Origin: Variovorax sp. 54
Lineage (GTDB): Bacteria > Pseudomonadota > Gammaproteobacteria > Burkholderiales > Burkholderiaceae_C
Direction of reading: 5' to 3'
DNA: 64,000 bases
Assembly: GCF_002754375.1 (NCBI RefSeq)
Contig: NZ_PEFF01000001.1
Coordinates: 1,178,001-1,242,000, forward strand
Shown: positions 25,950 to 34,440 of the stretch, piece after piece
Numbering within the stretch: position 1 is the first letter of the stretch
Layout: every line of letters starts with the position of its first letter
Program-made: the position numbers and the translations under genes
The notes under the pieces: model-generated
The model's input: only the letters and a program-made list of their open reading frames with translations
What the model was told of the DNA's origin: nothing
Database searches by the model: none

Positions 25950-27092
25950 TCAGTGCAGTGCGGTGTCCGAACGCAGCAGCGAGGTGCCCGTCGCGACGTC
26001 GAACAGGTGCACCTGCTGCGCATCGGCGACAACGTGCAGCTGTTCGCCGAGCCGAGGGCCGCCTGCGGATGGCACGAGCACGGCGATCTCTTCCTCGCCC
26101 TGCCCGACGCTCACCAGCACTTCGTTGCCGAGGTATTCGATGAGCTGGACCTCGCCCGCAAAGCCTTCGTCGTACGCGCCGGTGGTGTCGATGTGCAGGT
26201 GTGCGGGGCGCACGCCCAGCGTCACGCGCTCGCGGCCTTCGAGTGCGAAGCGGCGAGCATCGACGCGCACCGAACCGCCGCGCCCACGCAACTCGCACTG
26301 CCCGTCGTCCAGGCTATGCACCGCCATCTCCATGAGGTTCATCGGCGGCGTGCCGATGAAGCCGGCCACGAAGGCCGAGCGCGGGCGCTCGAAGATTTCC
26401 TGCGGCGAGCCGACCTGCTCGATGCGCCCGTCACGCAGCAGCACGATGCGGTCGGCCAGCGTCATGGCCTCGTGCTGGTCGTGCGTGACGTACACGGTGG
26501 TGGTCTTCAGCGTCTGGTGCAGCTTCGCGATCTCGATGCGCATGTGGTTGCGCAGCTTGGCGTCCAGGTTCGACAAGGGCTCGTCGAACAGGAAGACCTT
26601 CGGCGTCTTGATCATCGCGCGCGCAATCGCCACGCGCTGCTGCTGGCCGCCCGACAGCTCGGTGGGCTTGCGCTCGAGGTAGCGCTCCAGGCCCAGCGTG
26701 TCTGACACCTCGCGCACGCGCAGGTCGATCTCGTGCTTGGGCACCTTCTGGCGCTTGAGCCCGAACGCGATGTTGTCGCGCACCGTCATGTGCGGATACA
26801 GCGCGTAGTTCTGGAACACCATCGCGATGCCGCGCTCCTGCGGCGGCAGGTCGTTCACGCGCCGGCCGCCGATGTGCAGGTCGCCGTCGCTGATGTCTTC
26901 CAGGCCCGCGAGCATGCGCAGGATGGTCGACTTGCCACAGCCCGAGGGGCCGAGGAACACGACGAACTCGTTCTGCGCGACTTCCAGGTCGAATTCGTGG
27001 ACGACCTGTGTTTCCCCGTAGCGCTTGATGATGTGGTGACAGCGTATTGCAGACATTTTTTGTTCTGGAGAAGGAGAAGTGACGTGGCTCAT
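25950..27092 (-). CDS. ABC transporter ATP-binding protein, MalK/SmoK type (sugar/polyol import)
   Basis: 380 aa from the ATG at 27092, which overlaps the permease stop (ATGA) and has a GGGAGG ribosome site; an ATG at 27056 would give 368 aa but lacks a site. Walker A GPSGCGKST, Q-loop VFQNYALYPHM, signature LSGGQQQR, Walker B VFLFDEPLSNLD and the H-loop VTHDQHEA are intact. The C-terminal ~120 residues form the MalK-type regulatory TOBE/OB domain. It energises import through the two permeases encoded just upstream. Confidence 0.94.
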   Translation of the reverse strand: MSHVTSPSPEQKMSAIRCHHIIKRYGETQVVHEFDLEVAQNEFVVFLGPSGCGKSTILRMLAGLEDISDGDLHIGGRRVNDLPPQERGIAMVFQNYALYPHMTVRDNIAFGLKRQKVPKHEIDLRVREVSDTLGLERYLERKPTELSGGQQQRVAIARAMIKTPKVFLFDEPLSNLDAKLRNHMRIEIAKLHQTLKTTTVYVTHDQHEAMTLADRIVLLRDGRIEQVGSPQEIFERPRSAFVAGFIGTPPMNLMEMAVHSLDDGQCELRGRGGSVRVDARRFALEGRERVTLGVRPAHLHIDTTGAYDEGFAGEVQLIEYLGNEVLVSVGQGEEEIAVLVPSAGGPRLGEQLHVVADAQQVHLFDVATGTSLLRSDTALH

Positions 27093-27916
27093 TCGGCCTC
27101 CCGCTTGCGCTTGAACGCGGCATTGAGAAAGCCGCTGAGCACGCCCACCATGAGCAGCGGCGGCAGCGACAGCAGGATGACCGAGGCGTTCAAGATGCCC
27201 CACGGCACATCGCGCCCGAGCTGGCTGAGCTCCGACGCCACGATGGGCAGCGTCTTGGCCTCCGAGGTGGTGAGCATCAGCGCGATGAGGAACTCGTTCC
27301 ACACCAGCACGAAGCCGAAGGCGATGGCGCCCACCAGCGAACGCGCGGCGATCGGCAGCGAGATGCGAAAGAAGATCGCGTAGGGCCCGTAGCCGTCGAC
27401 ACGGCCGGCTTCTTCCACCTCTTTCGGTACCGCCTTGAAGGCCGGAATGGCGAGCCAGATCACGGTCGAGAGCGTGAGCAGCGTGTAGGTGGCGATGAGC
27501 GCCACGCGCGTGTCGTACAGCTCCAGCTGCAGCCAGATCACCATGAGCGGAATGGCCACCGCCACCGGCGGCAGGAAGCGCATCGACAGCACGAAGAACT
27601 GGATGTCGTTGCCCCAGCGCAGCGGGTAGCGCGCCAGCGCATAGGCAGCGGGCAGGCCCAGCAGCGCGCCGATGATCACCGCCGCGCCGACCACCACGAT
27701 CGAGTTGACCAGCCCCGCGCCCACGGCCTCGCGGTTCAGCACGTAGAGGTAGTTGTCCAGCGTGGGCGTGAAGAAGAACTTGGGCACGGCCGAGACGATG
27801 TCGACCCGGTTCTTGAACGAGTTGAGAAAGGTCCACAGCACGGGCACGAATGCCGAGAGCCCGGCCGCAATGAGTACCAGCCGCGCCAGCAAGGTTCCGA
27901 TGGCAAGCTTCTTCAT
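27089..27916 (-). CDS. ABC sugar/polyol transporter permease (MalG-like)
   Basis: 275 aa, six hydrophobic segments. The cytoplasmic EAA loop is seen as EVEEAGRVDGYGPYAIFFRISLP (~170-190) and contacts the ATPase. The ATG at 27916 overlaps the stop of the other permease (ATGA); an in-frame ATG five codons upstream is possible. Pairs with the 27913-28788 product to form the membrane channel. Confidence 0.92.
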   Translation of the reverse strand: MKKLAIGTLLARLVLIAAGLSAFVPVLWTFLNSFKNRVDIVSAVPKFFFTPTLDNYLYVLNREAVGAGLVNSIVVVGAAVIIGALLGLPAAYALARYPLRWGNDIQFFVLSMRFLPPVAVAIPLMVIWLQLELYDTRVALIATYTLLTLSTVIWLAIPAFKAVPKEVEEAGRVDGYGPYAIFFRISLPIAARSLVGAIAFGFVLVWNEFLIALMLTTSEAKTLPIVASELSQLGRDVPWGILNASVILLSLPPLLMVGVLSGFLNAAFKRKREAE

Positions 27917-28788
27917 GACGGTTTCGTCCATTTCCAGATGTAGGTGAACGCGACCGTCGAGGCGACCATCATCAGCACCGCCATGCTCGACGCGTAGGAG
28001 ATGCGGCCCGACTCGATGAAGCCCTGCGAGAAGGCGTACATGTCGAGCGTCTCGGTCGAGATGCCGGGGCCGCCGCGCGTCATCACGTAGATGAGATCGA
28101 AGGCGCGCAGCGACTCGACCATCTTCACGAAGGTCAGGCTGATGAGCGGCGCCTTCAGCATCGGCAGCGCCACGTAGGCATACACCTCCCACGTCTTCGC
28201 GTGGTCCAGGCGTGCGGCCTCGAAGGGCTGCGGCGGCAGGGTCTCGAGCAGCTTCAGCACGATGACCGCGAAGAACAGCCCCCACTGCCACACATCGACG
28301 AACGCCACCGTGAGCAGCGCCAGCAGCGGGTCGGCGAACAGGTCGAGCGGCTCGCCGGTGATCGCCTTGTACGGCCAGGTCACGAGGCCGAACAGCGGAT
28401 GGAAGGCGAACTTCCAGACGAAGGCGGCCGACACGCGCGGCAGCAGTACCGGCACGATGAACAGCATCGACAGCACCTGGCGCCAGCGCGGCGTGGTGCA
28501 GCGGTGCATCAGCGTGCCCATGAGCACGGCCAGGGCCATGGTGGCGCTGACGGTCAGCACCTCCCACACCAGCGACACGCGCACCGAGTTCAGAAAGCGC
28601 CGGTCGGAGAACAGCTGCACGTAGTTGCTGAACCAGACCCAGCCGGTGTCGGCCTGGCCCAGCTCGCGGTCCTGCAGCGAGATGGCGATGGCGAACACCG
28701 TCGGCACCAGCGCCAGGACTGCCAGTACGAGCAGCCCCGGCCCGATGAACACGGCCGGCAGCCGTGTGGCATGGGAACGCTTGCTCAC
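27913..28788 (-). CDS. ABC sugar/polyol transporter permease (MalF-like)
   Basis: 291 aa, six hydrophobic segments, with the EAA loop around PFEAARLDHAKTWEVYAYVALP. Starts with GTG overlapping the binding-protein stop (GTGA), so translation is coupled through the whole transporter operon. RGGPGISTETLDMYAF near the end is typical of sugar permeases of the MalF/UgpA group. Confidence 0.92.
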   Translation of the reverse strand: MSKRSHATRLPAVFIGPGLLVLAVLALVPTVFAIAISLQDRELGQADTGWVWFSNYVQLFSDRRFLNSVRVSLVWEVLTVSATMALAVLMGTLMHRCTTPRWRQVLSMLFIVPVLLPRVSAAFVWKFAFHPLFGLVTWPYKAITGEPLDLFADPLLALLTVAFVDVWQWGLFFAVIVLKLLETLPPQPFEAARLDHAKTWEVYAYVALPMLKAPLISLTFVKMVESLRAFDLIYVMTRGGPGISTETLDMYAFSQGFIESGRISYASSMAVLMMVASTVAFTYIWKWTKPS

Positions 28789-30056
28789 TTCTTGCGACGC
28801 GCGATCAGTTGCTTGGCGTAGGCGTCGAGTTCGTCAAGCCCGCCCTGGATGTCGGTGCGCGAACCGGTGATCAGCTCTTCCAGAATGATGCCCCAGCGGT
28901 CGCCCAGGTCGGGCCAGGCCGGGTCTTGCCAGAAGTTCACCGCCGTGACCTTGCCGGTGTCGGCCAGCGCCTTGCCCAGGTCGGCGCCGTAGCGCTTGGC
29001 GAACTCGGGGCTGCCGAGCACGCTGGTGCGGTTGAGTTCGCCGAACTGGCCTTCCGCCAGGCGGCGCTGCTCGTTCTCCTTGGACGTGGCCCACGCGATG
29101 AAGAGGCCCGCGCACTTCTTGGCTTCTTCGGTCTTGTTGGCCTTGGCGCCGATGGCCAGACCGTGGCCGTAGCCACCGCCGGTGAGCGGCGCGGGCGGCA
29201 CCGCATAGGCGATCTTGCCGACCACGGTCGACATCTTCGGGTCGAGCGCGTTGCCCGCCAGCGGCGTCGATTCGACCAGAATCGCGACCTTGCCGGCCAG
29301 GAAAGCGCCGGTGGATTCGTCCCATCCACCGGTCTTGGTGCCGGGGGCGGAGTACTTGAAGAGGTCGAGGTAGGTCTGGGTCGCTTTCACAGCCGCGGGC
29401 GAGTTGAAGACCGGCTTGTCGCCGTCGAACCACTGGCCGCCGTAGCCGCGGAAGTACGGCATCCAGCGCCACACGTTGGCACCCGAGCCGCGCTGGCCGC
29501 GCAGTGCCACGCCGTACACGCCGTTGGCCGGGTCGTTGAGCTTCTTCACGGCCGCCACGAACTCGTCGAGCGTGGCTGGCGGCTTGATGCCCGCCTTTTC
29601 GAGCAGGTCCTTGCGGTAGACCATGAGGTCGCCGCCGCCGGTGAGCGGCGCAAACCAGGTCTGGCCCGCGAAGCTCGCGACCTTCTGGCGGCCGGCGTCG
29701 AAATCGGCGTAGTCGTAGCTGGCCGGGTAGTACGGCGTGAGCGGCACGATCCACTTCGACTGGACGAACTGCGCCACGTTGGCCTCGTCGACGTAGTACA
29801 CGTGGTACTTGCCGACCGTGGACGCATCGGCGCGCGACTTGGCGCGGCGGTCGTTCTCGTTGAGGTTGTCCACGCTGAACGAGGCACCGCTGAGGCGCTT
29901 GAATTCGTCCTTCGATTTCTCGAGCAGCGTCAGGCCTTCGCGGGGCTGCGACAGGACGCGCACGTCCTCCTTGCAGACCTGGGCCAGCGCGGCGGGCGCC
30001 AGCGTGGCGAGCGCCAGCGCAAGGCCGGCCAGACGGTACGTGTGCGGAAGCGGCAT
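28785..30056 (-). CDS. ABC transporter periplasmic sugar/polyol-binding protein
   Basis: 423 aa with a Sec signal (RLAGLALALATLAPAALA) and cleavage before QVCKED. The mature protein has the layout of family 1 extracellular solute-binding proteins, with GGGDLMVYRKDLLEKAGI in the first lobe. ATG 30056 has an AAGGAG ribosome site. First structural gene of the operon, after the AraC gene and a 175-bp regulatory region. The dehydrogenase at the operon's end points to sorbitol, mannitol, xylitol or arabitol as ligand. Confidence 0.92.
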   Translation of the reverse strand: MPLPHTYRLAGLALALATLAPAALAQVCKEDVRVLSQPREGLTLLEKSKDEFKRLSGASFSVDNLNENDRRAKSRADASTVGKYHVYYVDEANVAQFVQSKWIVPLTPYYPASYDYADFDAGRQKVASFAGQTWFAPLTGGGDLMVYRKDLLEKAGIKPPATLDEFVAAVKKLNDPANGVYGVALRGQRGSGANVWRWMPYFRGYGGQWFDGDKPVFNSPAAVKATQTYLDLFKYSAPGTKTGGWDESTGAFLAGKVAILVESTPLAGNALDPKMSTVVGKIAYAVPPAPLTGGGYGHGLAIGAKANKTEEAKKCAGLFIAWATSKENEQRRLAEGQFGELNRTSVLGSPEFAKRYGADLGKALADTGKVTAVNFWQDPAWPDLGDRWGIILEELITGSRTDIQGGLDELDAYAKQLIARRKK

Positions 30057-30165
30057 GGGGTGTCTCCTTCGTTGTAGGTGCGAATTGCCGGCGAAATGTC
30101 GGCAACAGCAGCGAAACGAAGGTTAGAGGGCCGATCCAGAGACCCGCGTACATGCCCACCGGGCA

Positions 30166-30225
30166 CCTGATACTTTGGCGCCAAGCCGTCTCGGGGTTTA
30201 ACCGAGGTGGCGAACCCGTATCAGG
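30166..30225 (-). promoter_or_regulatory. Putative operator region of the polyol ABC operon
   Basis: The 175-bp gap between the AraC gene and the binding-protein gene holds an 8-bp inverted repeat with wide spacing (CCTGATAC at 30166-30173, GTATCAGG at 30218-30225). Between the arms is a perfect 10-bp palindrome TTGGCGCCAA (30175-30184). These are candidate AraC-type binding sites, 110-170 bp upstream of the binding-protein start. Confidence 0.45.
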
Positions 30226-30231
30226 GCGCGA

Positions 30232-31176
30232 TCAGGCGACGAGCGGCGTGTTTTGCGCGCTGCGCAGGCCGAAGCGGTCCTGTGCCTGCTGCCGGTAGGC
30301 CGAAGGCGTCATGCCCTTGAGCTGCAGGAAGCGGCGGTTGAAGTTGGCGAGGTTCGCAAAGCCGACCTCGTAGCAGATGTCGCTCACCAGCCGATCGGAC
30401 ACCTGCAGCATCTCGCAGGCCTTGGTGATGCGCAGCCGCGTGACAAAGTCGGTGAAGGTGCTGCCCATGTGCTTGTGGAAGTAACGCGAGAAGCTGCTTT
30501 CGGCCATGTTGGCAATGGCCGACACGGCGGGCAGCGAGAGCTCTTCGGCCAGGTGGGCGTGCAGGTGGTCGAGCACGCGGCGCATGCGGGTGTTGGCCGT
30601 GGGGTCTTCGTCGGTGGGCTCGGCGTTGCTGGAGATCTGGCGGCAGTCGGTCCAGTTCGCAAGCTCGTGCAGCAAGCCGATGAACTCCGACAGCCGCGCC
30701 ATGCCCTCCTGCTTCTGCACGCGCGTGAAGCGCTCGCGCACGAGGTCACCGATGCCGAAGAACTCGATGCCCAGCTTGGCGCGGTCGAGCATCGGGAGCA
30801 CCGTTTCGAGTTCGGGGAACAGGTCGACGCCCTTGCGCAGCGGTTCGTCGCGGAAATGGATCACCATGCTGCGGTCGGCCACGCCCTCGGGCGGCACGTC
30901 GTGCGAGATCCAGGTGTGGGGCAACCGCGCCCCCACCAAGGCGACGTAGCCGGGCTCGAAGCGGCCGATGTGGTTGCCGACGAAGGCGTCGCCGCTGGTG
31001 CGGTTGATGCACTGCAGCTCGAACTCGTCGTGGTAGTGCCAGCAGTCGAAAGGCCAGGGCACGCCGTGCTGCAGGCAGCGCACCGAGCTGCTGCCCGCCG
31101 GCTCGAAGCCCAGGCGTGGGTCACGCAAGAGTTCGTGTTCGAGAGCCGGCTTGCGCACGGCGCTGGTTTTGCTCAT
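30232..31176 (-). CDS. AraC-family transcriptional regulator of the polyol operon
   Basis: 314 aa. An N-terminal cupin-like sensor (WHYHDEFELQCI, GDAFVGNHIGRFEPG, LVGARLPHTW, ~45-90) is followed by two helix-turn-helix motifs at ~205-300 (LSLPAVSAIANMAESSFSRY and VSDICYEVGFANLANFNRRF). The ATG at 31176 has an AGGA site. Located directly upstream and in the same direction as the transporter genes, it very likely activates them in the presence of the polyol. The effector is inferred from the neighbours only. Confidence 0.93.
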   Translation of the reverse strand: MSKTSAVRKPALEHELLRDPRLGFEPAGSSSVRCLQHGVPWPFDCWHYHDEFELQCINRTSGDAFVGNHIGRFEPGYVALVGARLPHTWISHDVPPEGVADRSMVIHFRDEPLRKGVDLFPELETVLPMLDRAKLGIEFFGIGDLVRERFTRVQKQEGMARLSEFIGLLHELANWTDCRQISSNAEPTDEDPTANTRMRRVLDHLHAHLAEELSLPAVSAIANMAESSFSRYFHKHMGSTFTDFVTRLRITKACEMLQVSDRLVSDICYEVGFANLANFNRRFLQLKGMTPSAYRQQAQDRFGLRSAQNTPLVA

Positions 31177-31242
31177 TTCCTGTCCCCCTGTATTTGAAAT
31201 CGGAGGTCTTCGAGCCAGCGCCGCCGCTGCCGGCGGCGCCTG

Positions 31243-32613
31243 TCAGGCGCCCGCCACCTTCATGCGGTTGACCAGGATCGACCCCGTGGTTTTTGCGCCG
31301 AAAGTGTAAGCATCTGCGCCGATCGCTTCAATCCCCATCAGCATCTGCTTCAAATTGCCCGCAATCGTGATCTCTTCGACCGGGAAGGCAATGCGGCCTT
31401 TTTCCACCCAGAAACCGCTCGCGCCGCGCGAGTAGTCGCCGGTCACGTAGTTCACGCCCTGCCCCATCAGCTCGATGACGAACAGGCCCGTGCCGAGCTT
31501 GGCGAGCATGGCGTCCAGGTCGTCGCCGTGTTTCGTGAGGCGCGAGCTCAGCGTCAGGTTGTGCGAGCCGCCGGCATTGCCGGTGGTCTTCATGCCGAGC
31601 TTGCGCGCCGAGTAGGTCGAGAGAAAGTAGCCTTCGAGGCGGCCGGCATCGACCACCTTGCGCGCGCGGGTGACCACGCCTTCGTCGTCGAAGGGCGAGC
31701 TGCCCTTGCCGCGCAGCACGTGCGGGTCTTCGGCAATGTCGACGTGCTTGGGCAGCACCGGCTTGCCGAGCGAATCGAGCAGGAAGGTGCTCTTGCGGTA
31801 CAGCGCCCCGCCGCTCACGGCCTGCACCAGCCCGCCCAGCAGGCCCACGGCCAGTGGCGACTCGAACAGCACCGGGCATTCGGTGGTCTTGATCTTGCGC
31901 GACTTCAGGCGGCTCAGCGCCCGTTCGGCAGCGTAGCGGCCCACGGCCTGCGGGCTGGCGAGTTCGTCGGCCGAGCGCATCGAGCTGTACCAGGCGTCGC
32001 GCTGCATGCCGTCGCCCTTGCCGGCGATGGGCGCCACCGAAATCGAGTGCCGCGAGCTGGCGTAGCCGCCGCGAAAACCGTGCGTGTGGGCACTGAAGAA
32101 ATGGCTCTGCTGGGCCGAGACGCCCGCGCCTTCGCTGTTGGTGATGCGCTTGTCGGTCGACAGCGCCGCCGCCTCGCACTCGAGCGCCATGGCTGCGGCC
32201 TGCTCGCTGGTCACGGCCCAGGGGTGGAACAGGTCGAGCTCGGGGTGGACCTTGGCGATGTCGGCTTCGTCGGGCAGGCCGCTCACCGGGTCTTCGGCCG
32301 TGAAGCGGGCGATGTCGAAGGCGGCTGCCGCGGTCTGTTGGATGGCCGCCTCGGAAAAGTCGGAGGTGCTGGCGTTGCCGCGGCGGTGGCCCACGTAGAC
32401 CGTGATGCCCAGCGACTTGTCGCGGTTGCGCTCGACGTTCTCGAGTTCGCCCTTGCGCACCGAGACGCTCAGGCCGCAGCCCTCGGAGGCCTCGGCACCG
32501 GCGTCGGTGGCCCCGAGCTTTTTGGCGTGGGCCAGGGCCGAATCGACCAGGTTTTCGAAGAAGGAACGGCTGTAGGCAAAGCCAGAATCGGCGCGCGAGG
32601 AGGATGTCGTCAT
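31243..32613 (-). CDS. pmbA: Metalloprotease PmbA/TldE
   Basis: 456 aa, full length. GADAYTFGAKTTGSILV at the C-terminus and the central GEGV/SSPFDDEGV-type segment (KGSSPFDDEGVVTRARKVVD) are typical of PmbA (TldE). With TldD it forms a cytoplasmic heterodimeric metalloprotease; the zinc site is in TldD, which is not in this window. In E. coli it processes microcin B17 and degrades CcdA. Divergent from darP with 98 bp between starts, a pairing seen in many proteobacteria. Confidence 0.94.
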   Translation of the reverse strand: MTTSSSRADSGFAYSRSFFENLVDSALAHAKKLGATDAGAEASEGCGLSVSVRKGELENVERNRDKSLGITVYVGHRRGNASTSDFSEAAIQQTAAAAFDIARFTAEDPVSGLPDEADIAKVHPELDLFHPWAVTSEQAAAMALECEAAALSTDKRITNSEGAGVSAQQSHFFSAHTHGFRGGYASSRHSISVAPIAGKGDGMQRDAWYSSMRSADELASPQAVGRYAAERALSRLKSRKIKTTECPVLFESPLAVGLLGGLVQAVSGGALYRKSTFLLDSLGKPVLPKHVDIAEDPHVLRGKGSSPFDDEGVVTRARKVVDAGRLEGYFLSTYSARKLGMKTTGNAGGSHNLTLSSRLTKHGDDLDAMLAKLGTGLFVIELMGQGVNYVTGDYSRGASGFWVEKGRIAFPVEEITIAGNLKQMLMGIEAIGADAYTFGAKTTGSILVNRMKVAGA

Positions 32614-32711
32614 GTGGTGGCTATGATACTTGCGCCCCCTGTTTCACGTTTTTCCTTCCGCGCCCCCTGTGCGCGTTGCAGCGCCGCACGGCGCAGCCCA
32701 GAATCCACCCC

Positions 32712-33371
32712 ATGTCCCGCAAACCCAAAAAAGGCTATTTCGTCCGTGGCCACTTCGTTGCCGAAGGCAGCGAACTCGACCTGGAGCTCAAACGCGAGCT
32801 CAAGGGCGGCACCGACGAAGCCAGCCGCACCGAACTCAAGCGCGAGAGCGACGAACTGCAAAAGCTCGGCGAGGAGCTGCTCGGCCTGCGCGCGGCCCTG
32901 TTCGATGCGCTGCCACTGGGCGAAAAGCTCGTCGATGCCATCACCGAGGCCAAGCGCATCACCAATTTCGAGGGCAAACGCCGCCAGATGCAGTTCATCG
33001 GCAAGCTGATGCGCAAGCTCGACGAGCCCACGCTCGAGGCCGTCAAGCTCGCGCTGGTCGAGCAGAACACCGTGCCGGCCGCCGAAGCCGCCGCGCTGCA
33101 CGAGGCCGAACGCTGGCGCGAACGCCTGATCGCCGACGACGACGCCCTCGGCGGCTGGATCGAAACCCACCCCGCCACCGACTCGCAGCAGCTGCGCGCC
33201 CTCGTGCGCCAGGCCCGCAAGGATCTGAAGGCCGGCCCCGCCGGCGAAGCGCCGCGCCAAGGCAAGGCCTACCGCGAGATCTTCCAGCTCGTGCGCGCGC
33301 AGCTGGCGGTGCATGGCGGCGCCGACCACGCCGAAGCGGCTGCGGCGCAGGACCGCGAAGAAGACGCATGA
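32712..33371 (+). CDS. darP: Ribosome biogenesis factor DarP (YjgA, DUF615)
   Basis: 219 aa, matching YjgA/DarP: charged helical protein with SRKPKKGYFVRGHFVAEGSE at the N-terminus and ITNFEGKRRQMQFIGKLMR in the middle. It associates with late 50S precursors and promotes peptidyl transferase centre maturation. ATG 32712 is chosen at the start of the conserved region; the frame is open 36 codons earlier over the pmbA promoter. The C-terminal 25 residues are an acidic, Ala-rich tail. Divergent from pmbA. Confidence 0.92.
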   Translation: MSRKPKKGYFVRGHFVAEGSELDLELKRELKGGTDEASRTELKRESDELQKLGEELLGLRAALFDALPLGEKLVDAITEAKRITNFEGKRRQMQFIGKLMRKLDEPTLEAVKLALVEQNTVPAAEAAALHEAERWRERLIADDDALGGWIETHPATDSQQLRALVRQARKDLKAGPAGEAPRQGKAYREIFQLVRAQLAVHGGADHAEAAAAQDREEDA

Positions 33372-33394
33372 GCGTCCGGCCTTTTTGACTTTCT

Positions 33395-33508
33395 CCCTCT
33401 CCCGCTTGCGGGAGAGGGTCGGGGTGAGGGCCGAGGGCCAGCCCGCCCGCACGCCCTTTCCATCGCCCGCAACCCTCACCCCAGCCCTCCCCCGCAAGCG
33501 GGAGAGGG
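33395..33508. repeat. REP/BIME-like inverted pair
   Basis: Two 36-bp units in inverse orientation, 33395-33430 and 33473-33508, differ at only 3 positions. Each consists of a hairpin (first copy: 11-bp perfect arms 33395-33405/33408-33418 with a 2-nt centre) plus a GGGGTGAGGG tail pointing inward. They fill most of the 158-bp gap between darP and mogA. This CCTCTCCC/GGGTGAGGG architecture is a common dispersed repeat in proteobacterial chromosomes. Confidence 0.85.
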
Positions 33509-33529
33509 AGCAAGAGGAGCAAGAACACC

Positions 33530-34120
33530 ATGAGCGCACCTGACTCCGTCCGCATCGGCATCGTCTCCATCAGCGACCGCGCCTCCAGCGGCACCTACGA
33601 AGACGAGGGCCTGCCCGCGCTCAAGGAGTGGCTGGGCCGGGCGCTGAAGAACCCGCTCGAATTCGAAGCCCGCCTGATCCCCGACGAGACCGCGCGCATC
33701 AGCGCCACGCTCATCGAGCTGGTCGACGCCGGCTGCTCGCTCGTGCTCACCACCGGCGGCACCGGCCCCGCGCTGCGCGACGTGACGCCCGAGGCCACGC
33801 TGGCCGTGGCCCACAAGGAAATGCCCGGCTTCGGCGAGCAGATGCGCCAGATCAGCCTGCGCTTCGTGCCGACCGCCATCCTCTCGCGGCAAGTGGCGGT
33901 CATCCGCGACCAGAGCCTCATCATCAACCTGCCGGGCCAGCCCAAGTCGATCGCCGAGACGCTCGAAGGGCTGAAGGACGCCGACGGCACGCAGCTTGTG
34001 CCCGGCATCTTTGCCGCCGTGCCCTACTGCATCGACCTCATCGGTGGTCCGTACCTCGAGACCGACGACACGGTCTGCAAGGCCTTCCGGCCCAAGTCGG
34101 CGATCCGCGCGCCGCGCTGA
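33530..34120 (+). CDS. mogA: Molybdopterin adenylyltransferase MogA
   Basis: 196 aa, matching E. coli MogA length and sequence almost throughout (GIVSISDRASSGTYEDEG, LTTGGTGPALRDVTPEAT, NLPGQPKSIAETLEG). It activates molybdopterin by adenylation before molybdate insertion, thus serving molybdenum enzymes such as the NasA encoded at 5614-8424. The ATG at 33530 follows AGGAGC. Stands alone after a REP-like pair; no other moa/moe genes are in the window. Confidence 0.96.
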   Translation: MSAPDSVRIGIVSISDRASSGTYEDEGLPALKEWLGRALKNPLEFEARLIPDETARISATLIELVDAGCSLVLTTGGTGPALRDVTPEATLAVAHKEMPGFGEQMRQISLRFVPTAILSRQVAVIRDQSLIINLPGQPKSIAETLEGLKDADGTQLVPGIFAAVPYCIDLIGGPYLETDDTVCKAFRPKSAIRAPR

Positions 34121-34260
34121 GTCGCCTCGATGTTCGCCGCCGGTTCTCGCGCGGCGGAAACCACAGAAGCCCCCTGAGTCGCTGACGCGCGACGGCGCGT
34201 TCGCGCGCGCGCCCGAGCGCGCCGAAAGCAGGCCCTGGTCTTCTTTGTGCCGTGGCCGAT

Positions 34261-34440
34261 GGCTTTGTTTGCGCTTTCGAGGTCGGACTATTCCTTCGCG
34301 CCTGCCTTTCAGATTCGTCCGATGGCCCCCTTCCGCCGTGCTTCCTAGAGTGCCCGATCCCCCAGGCTGCCAGAACGAACCGTGCGCATCCGCACACCGA
34401 TCCGGCGCCGGTTTCCATTCAGAGCACAGAGATCACCTAC
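34261..34440 (+). promoter_or_regulatory. Conserved upstream region of the first Ig-repeat gene
   Basis: The 320-bp gap after mogA begins with GC-rich low-complexity DNA (to about 34240), where nothing is recognised. From about 34250 it aligns with the region before the second Ig gene (35810-35998). Best conserved blocks: GGCTTTGTT, ACTATTCCTTC, TTCGTCCGATGGC, TTCCTAGAGTGC, ATCCCCCA and, just before the start, TTCCATTCAGAGCACAGA. These are probably promoter, operator and leader shared by both copies. Confidence 0.6.

Noticed and set aside
34121..34245. Terminator or small gene after mogA
   Set aside because: GC-rich partial hairpins exist, but no T run and no convincing short coding frame with a ribosome site.
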